A stretch of 64,000 nucleotides of DNA from Hemibagrus wyckioides (GCF_019097595.1 NC_080719.1:14172001-14236000); one strand, 5' to 3'; positions 1-11,600 are shown, counted from the first letter of the stretch. Program-made: numbers and translations. Notes: a model not told the origin generated them from the letters alone.

Positions 1-518
1 GAAACTGTCATAAGTATCAGATATTGAAAAGCAAACAATCAACAGTTTAGAATTTAAGCTGGTCTATAAACAAACTAAATAAATAAATAGGAAATGTAAA
101 TCTTGTCACTTTTTCTAAAATGTCTGTTTGTGAACATTAGTTAATGTTAAAAGTTAAAAGCAGTTGTTTCCATACCTAGAAATGTATGAGGGAAAAAAGA
201 AGTGTGGAATTTCTGACCCTACAGTTTCCCTAATATATAGCGCATATTTTTTACATGAAGTCTGGAATTTTTCACAAGTGATGGGAGGTTTTAACTTTTC
301 GTAACCTTAGGCTTGCTGAAAGTTCGCCATTTCTCTCGGTGACCTCTTTTTCTGCCGAGATTAATTGTAATTAACATTACCACTCAGGGTTGATTTCGAG
401 TTATTTATTTTAGTGTTTAGGGTTTTTTTTTTCTTTTTCATCAAGATATTTTAGTCAAAAAAGTCTGATCAGTGCAGTCGTGGTAAATGGAAGTGAAATA
501 GATCTGTTTCTTTTGCAG
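1..518. other. 5' flank / possible upstream intron of TICAM1
   Basis: AT-rich noncoding DNA with no credible ORF. It ends in a good splice acceptor, a T-rich tract followed by CAG at 516-518, so the TICAM1 coding exon may begin at 519 with the real promoter further upstream and outside this window. I see no convincing TATA box or full ISRE. Confidence 0.4.
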
Positions 519-643
519 AGATATGGACACAGATATATCAGTTTCATCAGCCTGCTTAGTCAGTACTCGTGTAGAGCATCAAGATTGAACATGTGTGCTG
601 GACATGATGGTTTGGCCAAAACTTGTATTACACTAAGAACAAA
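519..643 (+). promoter_or_regulatory. TICAM1 5' leader with three upstream ORFs
   Basis: If the exon starts at the acceptor at 518, or transcription starts nearby, the leader holds three upstream ATGs. They open a 21-codon uORF (523-588), a 10-codon uORF (604-636) and an out-of-frame uORF (591-683) that overlaps the TICAM1 start codon at 644. Such an arrangement would be expected to lower translation of the main ORF. The sequence shows the ORFs; the regulatory effect is inference and depends on the transcription start. Confidence 0.4.
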
Positions 644-2188
644 ATGGCAGAAGAGACAGCACTGGTGGACGAGAAGAAGCTGACAGAGCTCTGTGCGAAC
701 CCTAACACTGGGGTGAACAGCCCCTTGGAGCGATCAATCTCAGAATCAAGAGGCACAGAGTATATCTCCGGAGAACCCACAGCTGCTGAATGTCTGATTA
801 TGGGTGCCTCCCTCCAGCCAAGCAGGAGGACCTCTGAAGCATTAGAAGCTCAGAAAGAGCCACCTAAACGAGATGATAGCTACCCATCCTCTCTTCGCTC
901 CACATCCACTTCCTGCAGCTCCTACAGCCTAGAAATTAGTGTATCCACTGCTACAACCAATAACAGTGGCAAAGAATCTAGACCACTGCCTCTAAAGACA
1001 CCTCCAGAAAGCAGAGCTGGTCAAAGCCATGAGGCCAAGCCCCCAAGTTCCCATGATGATCAGAAACCAGTTTCTACAGTAACAAAGTCATATGTCTCCT
1101 TAGATCCCAAGCCAGTCCAAGAAAAGGAACACTTATCAGAATTAAAGTTCACTCAGTGCCTAGATACGCATGGCACTTCTGAGATTGTAACCCCCAAGAG
1201 CCCAAGAACAGAATCCAGTCTGGAGAAGACATTTTTGTCCACTCCTAGTGATGATGGCAAGGTAGGAGCTCAACCAATCTCAACTAGCCAGCCACAAAAA
1301 GCATCTTCCACACAGTATGAAAGCTATAGTACAGAGAAGAAAGCTGGCCAGGAAGAAGAGGACATGTTTTATGCCTTTGTAATCCTGCATGCACAGGAGG
1401 ACTTTGAAGAAGCTGTTAGACTCAAGTCCAGGTTGGAGTCGATTTCCTCAACAATTGGAGCAACTTTCACTGAGGACTTTGCAGTGCCTGGAGTCTCAAC
1501 CTTCAGGTGTGTGGAGGACGCCATCGAGAACTCGGCCTACATCATGCTGCTGCTCACGCCAAACTTTAACAGTCATTTAAATGAGACAAACACAGATTCT
1601 GCACTCATGAACTCAATTGAAAAGCCACAAAAACAGAACACTGTCATCCCACTGCTGCCCCGGACCAATCGTTTGACTCGTGATCAAATGCGTCCAATTT
1701 TGAGAACTAAAAACCCGCTAGATGAAACGAAGGACAGAGACATTTTTGAAAAAATGGTCCGAAAGGTCTTGGACTCCAAAAATATACAGAAACAGAAGTT
1801 AATGTGGAAACGTGCACAACTGCTCAAAAAACATCAGGAAAAACAGCAGCAGTTACGGGAAGAGAGACAGTACCACAGGGATATTAATCGAGAGGCTACA
1901 AAGGTTCGAGAGTTAGAGGAGGAAGTACGGCGCCTGAGAATGCAACAACAATGCCAGCCACCTCCTAATGCTCACCAGTCCTATCCATATCAGGGTTTTA
2001 ATGGAAGAACCCAGCCGCCTGGTGACATGCCAGTCCCTAGCCCGATGCCTTCATATTACAGTGGAAACATGTGGCAACAACCACCATCCAACATCTGTAT
2101 CCAGAATGCTAAATGCATCATGATCGGGAATAACTCCACCATGACTGTGGGAGGAGTTGTAGACTCAGATGATGAAGATAATCTTTGA
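644..2188 (+). CDS. TICAM1: TIR domain-containing adaptor molecule 1 (TRIF), intronless coding region
   Basis: TICAM1 is the cytosolic adaptor that carries signals from TLR3 (and TLR22 in fish) to IRF3, NF-kB and RIPK1. The protein is 514 aa. The ATG at 644 has a strong context (A at -3, G at +4) and an in-frame TGA at 605, so the longer frame opening at a TTG (623) is not needed. Residues 1-235 are Ser/Thr/Pro-rich and look disordered; they include S95-L-E-I-S99, a match to the pLxIS motif used to recruit IRF3. The TIR domain starts near residue 241 (MFYAFVILHAQED) and has the BB-loop V-P-G with Pro282. A charged, Gln/Arg-rich coiled segment follows. The C-terminus holds a RHIM-like stretch near residues 483-505, IQNAKCIMIGNNSTM, whose core reads I-M-I-G rather than V-Q-L/I-G. 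No mammalian-type N-terminal helical domain is recognisable. The family call is secure. Confidence 0.95.
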   Translation: MAEETALVDEKKLTELCANPNTGVNSPLERSISESRGTEYISGEPTAAECLIMGASLQPSRRTSEALEAQKEPPKRDDSYPSSLRSTSTSCSSYSLEISVSTATTNNSGKESRPLPLKTPPESRAGQSHEAKPPSSHDDQKPVSTVTKSYVSLDPKPVQEKEHLSELKFTQCLDTHGTSEIVTPKSPRTESSLEKTFLSTPSDDGKVGAQPISTSQPQKASSTQYESYSTEKKAGQEEEDMFYAFVILHAQEDFEEAVRLKSRLESISSTIGATFTEDFAVPGVSTFRCVEDAIENSAYIMLLLTPNFNSHLNETNTDSALMNSIEKPQKQNTVIPLLPRTNRLTRDQMRPILRTKNPLDETKDRDIFEKMVRKVLDSKNIQKQKLMWKRAQLLKKHQEKQQQLREERQYHRDINREATKVRELEEEVRRLRMQQQCQPPPNAHQSYPYQGFNGRTQPPGDMPVPSPMPSYYSGNMWQQPPSNICIQNAKCIMIGNNSTMTVGGVVDSDDEDNL

Positions 2189-3230
2189 AAAAATGAAACC
2201 TTGTCCTGAATCACAAAAACAAGTGCATTTCACATAACTATGAGAATGGGATTATCCACTGGTCAGGGTTAATATGGTATATGGTATGGTAATACTCATA
2301 GTGTGTGATCACTTCAGTTCACTTCACTGTTGACTTTTTCACAACACTGATTAATCTTTCCAAAACTAATTCATTTTAAAGTTATTTTTTACTGCAATGG
2401 TTCTCAGTTTTTGAGTTTGGCTGCAACTCCCGCAAATTTCCAAAAAATTCCCTTCCTCTGGATTCACACGTCCACTCAGGTGACTTCACTGAATCCTTTC
2501 AGCTGTGAAATCCTCTACTTTTGTAAACATGTTATGATGCTCTGCTGAGACTCCTATCATCTGCTGAAACATCTATCAGACACACAGAATAGTATAGCAT
2601 TGTAGAACTAAACCTAACAACTCATCACCATGCTAGTTGCCTCTCAGCCACTCTGTCTTTCAGCTTATAAAAACAATGTGATGAATACAAACAGTGTGAG
2701 AGATTTAATGGAAAAGTCATTCTTAAAAATATTGTTGTGAGAAAAATGGAGGTGTTGGGGAATTTGAGTTTCCTTTTGTTTTGTTTTTTTGTGTTCATTT
2801 TTTCATTCTTTCATTTTCATCTGCTTTTTTTAATGATTAATTAAACTAGGTTATCATACTGTTATCATGCTGATAGTTGCAATGATTTACAGATGCTTGT
2901 ATATGGTTGATGGTTTCTGCAACATAGTGATTACCAGGACTTTTAAAAGAATTTTAAAAGAAGCTGTTTTTTGAAAAAATCTCAAATATTCATAAATGTA
3001 TCACATACTAAAATTACAAAACGTCAAATTGTGAGGCTTGTTTTTGGACAGCCAGAGGCAGATCAAGTTGATCAAGCACAAAGAAGAAGAACAGGGAGGT
3101 ATATAGAAGAACAAAGAAGACGGTGATCACTTCTGAGAAATGACACTTGAATCACAAATGAAAAATGGTGCAATTATTAAGCCATTGTCGTGTATCATTA
3201 TTGTATCATCAATAAAACGATTACTCTGGA
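2189..3230 (+). other. Probable TICAM1 3'UTR with polyadenylation signal
   Basis: AT-rich noncoding sequence follows the TGA. The first AATAAA seen downstream is at 3211-3216, giving a 3'UTR of about 1.0 kb if used. No other gene is seen before the transposon relic at 3471. Confidence 0.45.
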
Positions 3231-3841
3231 CACTCTGGAGTGTTCTTATTTCAGAAGTGGTGGATTATCAGAACTGTAGTTCTGTAGTGCCATTAAAAGG
3301 TTCAAAATTGTCTGTACATTTAGCAGCATCTTAAAACCAGACTTTCAGTCATGTAGGTTTTACCAGCTGAACCCGTTTAACAATGTAGTTACTTCACTTC
3401 CACCCATTGTCTTCTTATATTTTCCAACACTAGGAATTTATCTTCATGTTTACAGGGGTGAATAAATATACACCATTCAGCTATAACTGTGTGCTTAGCT
3501 TGTGCTGCCTAAACAGCTCTGACCCGTCGAGGCATGAACTCCACAAAACCCCTGAAGGTGTGCTGTGGCACTATAAGACGTTAGCAGCAGATACTTCAAG
3601 TCCTGTAAGTTGCAAGGTGGGGCTTCCATGAAGCAGATTTGTTTATGTAGGACAGATACTCGATTAGATTGAGATCTGGGTATTTGGAGGACAAGCAACA
3701 CCTTGAACTCTTTGTCCTATTACTCAAACTTTTCCTGGACAATTTTTGGAGAGTGGCAGGGTGCTTTAGGGAATACTGTTGCCATGTAGGGATGTACTTG
3801 GCCAGCAACAAGTAGGTTGTATGTGTCAAAGTAACATTGCC

Positions 3842-4294
3842 TCCCACCATCTCACTCACAATGACTAAAAGATACAGCGTTTTTCCTTAAGCTTGAGAAA
3901 ATGGGATATACAATAAGAGGTAATACTTCCAGGTTTTTTCATAAATGGCAACCCTTTATTTCATATTTCACAGACCTTCAGGTTTTGCCGGAGTAGGTTT
4001 TCTTTTCTTTCGTAACTTAAAATATATGTGTGTTTTATATTTGTCAATTGAAAAGGGCCAGGACCCAGGGTGGGTGCGTTGGGGTGGGTTGTTTGTTTGT
4101 TTGTTTTTTCTCTTTGTTTCTTTCCTTTTTTTTATTGTCAGATTATCATTATTATTATTGTTGTTGTTATTATTATTATTATTATTATTATTGCTGTTGT
4201 TGTAATTATTTTCCTTTTTCATGCAAAAACTAAAATGGGATTCTGAATGTTAATCATTATGTGACTCATGTATGTTTCTAATAAAAAGACTTTG
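3842..4294. mobile_element. 453-bp insertion flanked by a 15-bp direct repeat
   Basis: CAAAGTAACATTGCC occurs exactly at 3827-3841 and again at 4295-4309, where the interrupted Tc1-like sequence resumes. The segment between carries an (ATT)n/(GTT)n run at 4147-4204 and an AATAAA near its right end. A 15-bp duplication fits target-primed reverse transcription better than a cut-and-paste DNA element. The source family is not recognised. Confidence 0.55.
4147..4204. repeat. (ATT)n/(GTT)n microsatellite
   Basis: Trinucleotide run with interspersed GTT units inside the 453-bp insertion. It gives spurious poly-Leu and poly-Asn reading frames. Confidence 0.9.
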
Positions 4295-4499
4295 CAAAGT
4301 AACATTGCCAGAGCCTCACACTGCTTCCTTCCCGTAGTGTGTCATAGCACCATCTCTTCCCTAGGTATGCGATGCACCTGGCTGTTTACAAGATGTATAA
4401 GAAAACATGATTGATCAGACCAGGCCACCTTCGTCCATTGCTCCATGGTCCATTTATGATGCTTACATGCCCATTGTAGGTGGTTAGAGTATTGGCTAT

Positions 4500-4640
4500 G
4501 CTAAATTGCTCCTAGGTGTGAATGTGTGCATGGTGCTTTGCCGTGTACTTGAATCCCATTATCCCATTTAGGATGTATTCCCACATGTGCCCTGTGTCCC
4601 CAGGATTTCGACTCCAGACTGGAAACAAGTTAAATATAGA
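4500..4640 (+). mobile_element. SINE/LINE-tail-like fragment
   Basis: The stretch from AATTGCTCCTAGGTGTGAAT through the region ending in TTCGACTCCAGACTGG resembles a repeat that is very common in otophysan fish, recalled from family knowledge. It is diverged and lacks a clear tRNA head here. Confidence 0.5.
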
Positions 4641-4799
4641 TATCATTGTTCCTATACATTTATTTTATGAAAATTTTCTGATCAGGCTGAAGCAAATAAC
4701 AACATTGGTATAGACAGAAGGCTGAATAATCTCAGGTCTACTGTCACATCCACGTGAAATTGTGGAATTCATTAAGTGAAAACGTGGTCGTTGTCTCCG

Positions 4800-4860
4800 C
4801 CTCCGGAAATGCGTCACAAGGTCAACAGACGCACACAGGCAACGCGACCAAGATGGCGGC
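4800..4860 (+). promoter_or_regulatory. TIMM44 core promoter / 5'UTR with ETS, ERR and YY1-like sites
   Basis: A short, locally CpG-containing stretch before the first exon holds CCGGAAAT (ETS-like, 4803-4810), AAGGTCA (ERR half-site, 4818-4824) and AAGATGGCGGC (4850-4860), which matches the YY1 consensus and contains the start codon. ETS/GABPA, ERR and YY1 sites are usual for nuclear genes of mitochondrial proteins. There is no TATA box. Binding is inferred from motifs only. Confidence 0.5.
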
Positions 4861-6321
4861 CTCCTTGTGTCACTTTTACCAGGTGAGATTATTTTTTCAT
4901 TAAAACATTTGTTAAGCCGTCATCAAGCGATGGTATGTATGATTATTAATATGTGCTTTGGCTGAGAAATATTATTTTATGATTTGTAAGGATGGAGCAG
5001 TGAAAAGAAACAAGCAGAGGTAACAGCTACTCAGCTAGCATTAGCGTGTCATGCCGGTGAACCGTTCCTTTTACATTTTTCTGACATTTTCCAACAGGAT
5101 CTCGGAGAATTTTTCTGTTTATTTTGATGGATTGTATTGATATTTGCAAATTCGGGGGGAATGTGAGGTATTGTATATAAGAGCATGATCATAGCTGCAA
5201 ACATTAGTTACGTGCTTGTCTCCTCGTTGCTCTGTGTATTGCAGGTTGCCTGCATGAAAGGAAATCTCCAGTCTGTAACACAATAAACATTTAATATTGG
5301 AGTGATTGTGATGTGTTTAGTGATTGTGATTTGATTTGGGTTTTTTTTTGGTGCTGTATTTTTATTATTCCTGTGTGAAGTTATCGGTTGTGTGCCCCTC
5401 TGACGTCACAGGGGGACTTTGATGGTTCAAGATTCAAAGAACGTTATTAATCCCAGGGAGAAATTCCTTTGCCATGTTACAGTTGCTCTAATAAAAATGG
5501 AAGAGAGAAAGCAAGAAATATATACTCTGTTATATAAACCGTAAAATAGAATAAATAAATACAAATCCTGTAAATAATGTAGAATAGTGATAATTTTAAT
5601 AAGTGATAATGGTGAAGTTATCTGTATTGTACATGAAAGGCCCATAATTACTATAGCACCCATTACTGATTATTGCACATGAAAATGTCCCAACACTTAA
5701 GGGAGGAATTGTACAGTTTAATTGCCACAGACATGAAAGATCTCTTAAAGCGCTCAGTACAACACTTAGCAGTGATCAGTCTCTGGCTGAATGTGTAGTG
5801 GATGAGAGCGGTTGTCCAGGATTGAATGGAGTTTTGACAGCATCCTTCTCTTAACAACAACAATGTGAACTGGGTCCAGCTCCATGCCAAGCACAGGGCC
5901 AGCCCTCCTTATTTGTCCAGTTTATTTCTCTCTTCCACCTTCATGTTACTTCCCCAACAGACCGCTGCATAGAAAATGAAATTACTTTTTTAATAAGCGA
6001 AAAAATATATTGTCAGTAGTTAATGTGGTATACAATATAATTGTATAATATGATATATTTAATAAACAATACGACAAAGATAAAAGGTGCAGAATTGGGA
6101 AACTGATCACTGCAATATGCTTATATCTGCATACTGTTCAAAGCTATACATTGTGCTTTGAGTGTTTTTTGGATTTTTTTAAAGTTGTTTTGACTCCCTC
6201 TCTCTTTTTTCAGCACTATGGCAGGAGGAGTTTAGTATTACTCACTACACGCAGTTGTTTGTCCACATATGACAGCTCCCGTGTGCACAGGATATGTGGG
6301 TCTGTCACAAGTGCCTCACAG
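4853..6321 (+). CDS. TIMM44: TIMM44 exons 1-2: mitochondrial presequence
   Basis: Exons 4853-4882 and 6214-6321 encode residues 1-46. The stretch [20 protein letters not shown] is basic, Ser/Thr-rich and nearly free of acidic residues, as expected for a matrix-targeting helix. Exon 3 opens with VRYLSADR; an Arg two to three residues before Ser-Ala fits an R-2/R-3 type processing site near residue 50. Both introns are phase 0. Cleavage position is inferred. Confidence 0.85.
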
Positions 6322-8516
6322 GTTTGAACTATCCCAAGTCTATGCATGTTTTTACACTTGTAATCAGCAGCTGGATCTTTCTGTAAAGTGACAGTGTAAT
6401 CTTTGTGCTTTTGCAGGTACGGTATTTATCAGCAGACAGAGGAGGGCGAAAAGGCTTTTTAGGTGAATTTCTGGACACCTTGAAGCAGGAGCTGAATAAA
6501 AACAAGGAGATGAAAGAGAACATTAAGAAATTTCGTGAGGAGGCCAAAAAGCTGGAGGAGTCAGACGCACTTCAACAAGCTAGGCGGAAATATGTAAGTT
6601 CTTTCCTATAATGAGCGTCATTGATATTTACGGAGCAGACATTATGATTAATTCATACAGGATAAATAACAGAGATAGGAGTGTGTTATGATGTCGCTGT
6701 CCTCTGGAAATATCCATGCATACAACATACTGTAGGTATACAATATATATGGATCATTTTTCAGAAGAATAAAATAATATTTAAAATAAGTGCGTAAATT
6801 ATAACAGCTTTCTATTAGTGCCACAACTAATCAGCTACAAATGCCATTGCTTTTAAGGGAATGAGCTGTTGACTTTTTATATTGTGTGCTTTAATCTACC
6901 TTGTAAACTAGATATTTTGTCCTGCTCTAACTATTCCAAATTGTTGGAACAGTTCATATGTAATTCTGGAATAATTCTCCCTGCAGACTTTCTGCTGCTA
7001 GTTAAATAGTAAATACTTAAAAGGCCTCAAAAGAAGAAGGAGGAGGAGATGTGTGTGAGGGTTCAAGGGAAGACTAAACCGACATTGCAAGCTTACAAGC
7101 TGCACTTTCTGCAGATTTGTACTGACGTGTGTACGATTGGTTCAGTACTTTATGTAGTGCTATTAAAATTTCAGGAGACTTTCCACAAACACAGGTTACC
7201 TGCAGTAAAGTGACAGAATGAACCTGTTTATTAGGATTAATCACAGGCTTGGTTGTTTAGTGAGTTTGTCCATGGAGTTCACCCAGCTGGCATGAGCATT
7301 TTTTGTGTGTGTTTAAAAAAAGCAATAAATAAGTCACTCTGGATAAGGGCATCTGCCAAATAATGCGAAGGAAAGAAGACAACATCTGTTTGCTGAGTAA
7401 TTATTGCCTTTGCATTTGTGCAATATGCCAAACATTAGCTCTGCATAATGTATACTGAGGCCTTTAGTACATACTGAGAAGGAAACTTTCATTAAAATGG
7501 TTATATCACCAAATTATTGTCTTTCTCTGTGTTTATTGATCTCTCTGTAGAAAACCATTGAGTCTGAAACAGTGAAGACTTCAGAGGTGCTGAAGAAGAA
7601 GCTTGGGGTGCTGTCAGAGACGGTCAAAGAGGTGAGTGGACTTACACAGTACATTTAGGACGGATACATGGGTTGTAAATGGGAGTCTTATTAATGATAA
7701 AATAATAAACATTGTCCGAAAGGTAGTTCACTGTTCATCTTTGTCACTTGGCTTGTACCCTTTAGTTTGTTTACTTAGAATGGAGCATGCAGTATAGCTT
7801 TAAAGCTTTACTCTAAAAGGTAATTACAGTCCAATATCTAAAATATATATTTTTTTAATAACAGTACATTACATCTGCATTTCTCAAGGTGAAATTCACA
7901 TATTAAAGGTACAAATTAATAGTTTACAACAAGGTTATTGTATAATATACAAGTATATTATCTATTTTTAGAAGACTTGTGCTCTGTGTACAGTGTATTG
8001 ATGGTTGGTTGTAAACCTGTAGGGTTTTGAAGAGGTGGGTCGCTCGGACATCGGGAAAAAAATCATGGAGGGCATGGAGGAAGCAGCAAAAACAGCTAAG
8101 CAGTCAGCAGAGAGCGTGTCTAAGAGCGGAGAGAAGCTGGGAAAGACTGGAGCTTTTCGAGCAATATCACAGGTCAGAAAGAAGACTTAGAAACTTTGTT
8201 TCGAGCTTATTTTTGCTGTGAGCATCGTGGAAACATTCACGATGACCTTTTAGTCAGATATGTCCTAAACCCAGATGCTTGTGTGTGATACTTCTCAGGG
8301 TATGGAGAGTGTAAAAAAGGAAATCGGGGACATTGGTCATAGCGGACCATATAGAGCACCCAGTAGGTTACGGAAGAGAAGTGACTTCTCATCTAAAGCA
8401 GCAGAGACTGAAAACAAAGTCTTTGATGCTAATGAGTAAGAATGAATGAATCTGTTCCTTCTCTTCAGCATTTGTGTTCCTTTGTAGTTAGGACTGAATG
8501 ACTTTTTGTTAGGTGA

Positions 8517-8557
<41 letters not shown>

Positions 8558-8566
8558 GTGTGTGTG

Positions 8567-8659
<93 letters not shown>

Positions 8660-11600
8660 CAGGGTGTGTGTTGGGTTGGCAAAATCTCCACAGGAATGTC
8701 TGTCTGGGGACATTTGCCTTATTTATTTTATTAATTAGCTGCATAAATAATGACATGAATGGAAGGTCCTTATGCAGATATTATTTGAAACTTGTGTCTG
8801 TATGTGTTCTCAGGGAGGCGACGGGTGTCGTGCTTCACAAGGACTCAAAGTGGTACCAGCAGTGGAAGGATTTCAAGGACAACAATGTAGTTTTTAACAG
8901 TAAGTCTCTTCTGTCTTCACTCTTGTGAACTCTTGATGCTTTGGGAGAAACTTGGATAAGGTCTTCTGGTTGCTCAAATGTTTGTCAGCAGATGGCACTG
9001 TAGCCTCGTCTGAACCCAATGTGTCTTCAGTATCAGACGTGGTGCTAGATGAAAGTTGGCCTTAGAGCTGTGTATCATGTTTTTTCCTGTTAACATTTGT
9101 CTTAATGAGGCCCATGAATGAAGCGCTGCAGTAATGCATTAATTCAAAGCGAGCTACATGAGCTGGAATCTGAGTCTCACAGTTGAAGTCTATGATTCAT
9201 TCAGAATGAGCTAAAGGATAAATTGGATGTTATCTCATGCTGGTATTGGCAGGGTGTCTGTCTTTTTTTCTGTTCGGTTTACTTTAATTTTATTTTCTAA
9301 GCCACGCAACAGGATGTTTGAGAGTTAACAGAAGAGGTTTGCATTTTTCAGTTTTTTCAAAATCTTTTATCTGCAGTGGAGTTCTATCTGCATAGGAGTG
9401 CCTCCTATTAACTCTCGGGCTGTTAACCGCTGTCAGCATGACTTATTATATATCATCTTATACTTGCACTATTATAAATGATTTGTAAAAAGAGTTATGA
9501 TTCATGAAAATGGAGTTCTCGTAGTCAGATGATCTTGGCCAAAAAATATGAGGCTGTTAATAGAGGCCAATTAGGTCACACTGTGCTGTGGGTTAGACCT
9601 TTATGTAAAGGGACATCAAATTTGCACTTCACAACAGCTTTGAAGCTGGTGTAGACAAGAATTTATGAAAGATTAGAATTTTTTTAGCATCATGTAAACT
9701 ACATGACTGAATCATCACAGACTCGCCTCAATCCGTGTTGAGTTCAAACAGACTTACTGATGTGGTGATGAGGTACACTGTAGGATACAGTTGTCCATTA
9801 AAATTCACAAAATGTTGTCAAAGAGCTAAGTAAAATCATTGTTTGGCCTTAAGCCCGATTTGTATAATAAAAATAATAATAAATTAACTGCTACTTTATG
9901 AAAGTCTGTGTTTACTGTATTAATTAGCTAAATGTCTTATAATGGTCACATTGGCTTGTTGATTCTCTAAACCCTTTATTGCTTTTTTAACTTCAGGATT
10001 TTTTGAAATGAAGATGAAATACGATGAGAGTGACAATACCTTAATCAGAGCGTCTCGTGCCATCACGGATAAGATGACCGATCTTATAGGTAAAGTGAAT
10101 CAGCACCTCTGCACCTGTGGTTTACTGATATCAAATAGTAATAGAGTTGGTCTGGAAATAGGTTTTGTTTGTTATATTCAAATACCTCTGATGAAATGGG
10201 GAGTAGAAGCGTACCTGATCAGCATCCCTTCTCTGATAAAACATGCATCATTGAGGTTGTGACAGTAGCTGAACAATGAACGATTTATCTTAGGTCATAG
10301 TTTGTATAATTCCCCTATATGCTCATTTTCATGTCTTTGGACATGTCTGACCCTGATAGCAGGCAGCAGATTTCTAATTATGTTCAGTAAAAAGACTTGT
10401 ATTAATACTTTAATGTACAAAATACACGTTTGTTCTGATTTGGTAGATTTTGTTGATGGTTAATTATGTGGAATTCGGAGCACACTGACAGCATTGTCAC
10501 AGTGAGGGACCCATGTCCTCTGGGCCTGTCAGTACCATTAAAACAGACACATCCTCTCTGCCCATCGTTCCCAAGAAAGGGGCATGGTGTATGCCTTCAA
10601 AGAAGGTGTGGCCTCTGCGGCAGAAAGAGGCATGTTTTCTGTAGTGGTCAGTCATAAGAAAGTAGGTGTGGCATTTGCACCCATTAGTCTTGGTGAATAG
10701 GAGAGACCTCTTCTGCCTATTAGTTTCAGTGTAGGATGTGTGGTCCCCGTAAAGAAGGCATGGTTTTTGTCCCACAGGTAGTTTTCTGCAGAACGAGAGA
10801 GAGAGAGAAGGATGAGAACACTATAATATAATGGCATGATGTATTCAAAATATCTAAAAGTAAAAAAGAGAGCATTGGTGATCTTTGTTCCTTCATAGGT
10901 GGCTTGTTCTCCAAGACTGAGATGTCTGAAGTTCTCACTGAGATCTTGAAGGTAGACCCTAACTTTGATAAAGACTCATTTCTTAAACAGTGTGAGAGGG
11001 ACATCATTCCCAACATCCTGGAGGTGAGTGCAACACATTTAACTGTAGCAAAGTGACATGTATGCTCGTGTGCCATTTTGAATTTATTCTTCTTTCTGTT
11101 TTTTTAAGGCTATGATTCAAGGCGAGCTTGAGGTCCTGAAGGACTGGTGCTATGAAGCTGTATGTGGATATAATATATATAAGTATTACCATGTGTTCAT
11201 GTGATGTGTTGAATTTTCTTACAGAATGACTTGATTCTGTAAATGACTTTTTTTTTTTGCTTTTTTTTTTTGCTTTTGGCTCTGCAGACCTACAGCCAGT
11301 TGGCCCATCCAATTCAGCAAGCTAAAGCGATGGGACTGCAGTTTCACTCGAAGATCCTTGACGTCGACAATGTAGATGTGAGCATTAAGCCGACAATATG
11401 CAGGAAATATGTTACAATGCTCTTTTCTGTTCACATTCCACACTGCTTTTTTTAAAGGGAGACATATATGCTCTTTGGCTAGGCTGCGTGCTCAAATGAA
11501 TTCCCCTAAACGGATTTTATTAGTAAAAAAATATATATAAATAAAAAAATAAATAAAAAGTGAGGTGATTTTAAAAGTGTGTGCACATGCTGACCTGTTC

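Larger units (their letters stand above)
3471..4475 (-). mobile_element. Tc1-like transposon relic, reverse orientation, broken
   Basis: The left end, CACCATTCAGCTATAAC after TA, resembles the terminus of the related element at 55701-56207. On the minus strand, 3596-3859 gives a decayed end of a Tc1-type transposase, including a PDLNLIE block like the family's PDLNPIE, where the Glu is the third catalytic acid. A second homologous block, with typical reverse-strand transposase sequence, lies at 4295-4475. The two are separated by an insertion (3842-4294) and an internal deletion. Nothing here could encode an active protein. Confidence 0.7.

Noticed and set aside
623..643. Longer TICAM1 frame opening at a TTG at 623
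   Set aside because: TTG is a poor initiator in vertebrates, and the ATG at 644 has a strong context with an in-frame stop upstream.
3945..4233. Poly-Leu / poly-Asn / poly-Cys frames on both strands
   Set aside because: They are translations of the ATT/GTT microsatellite inside a transposon insertion.
8506..8928. 140-aa frame with LSLSLS and YLSIYLSI repeats
   Set aside because: Microsatellite read-through that runs into TIMM44 exon 7 in the correct frame only at its end; not a separate gene.
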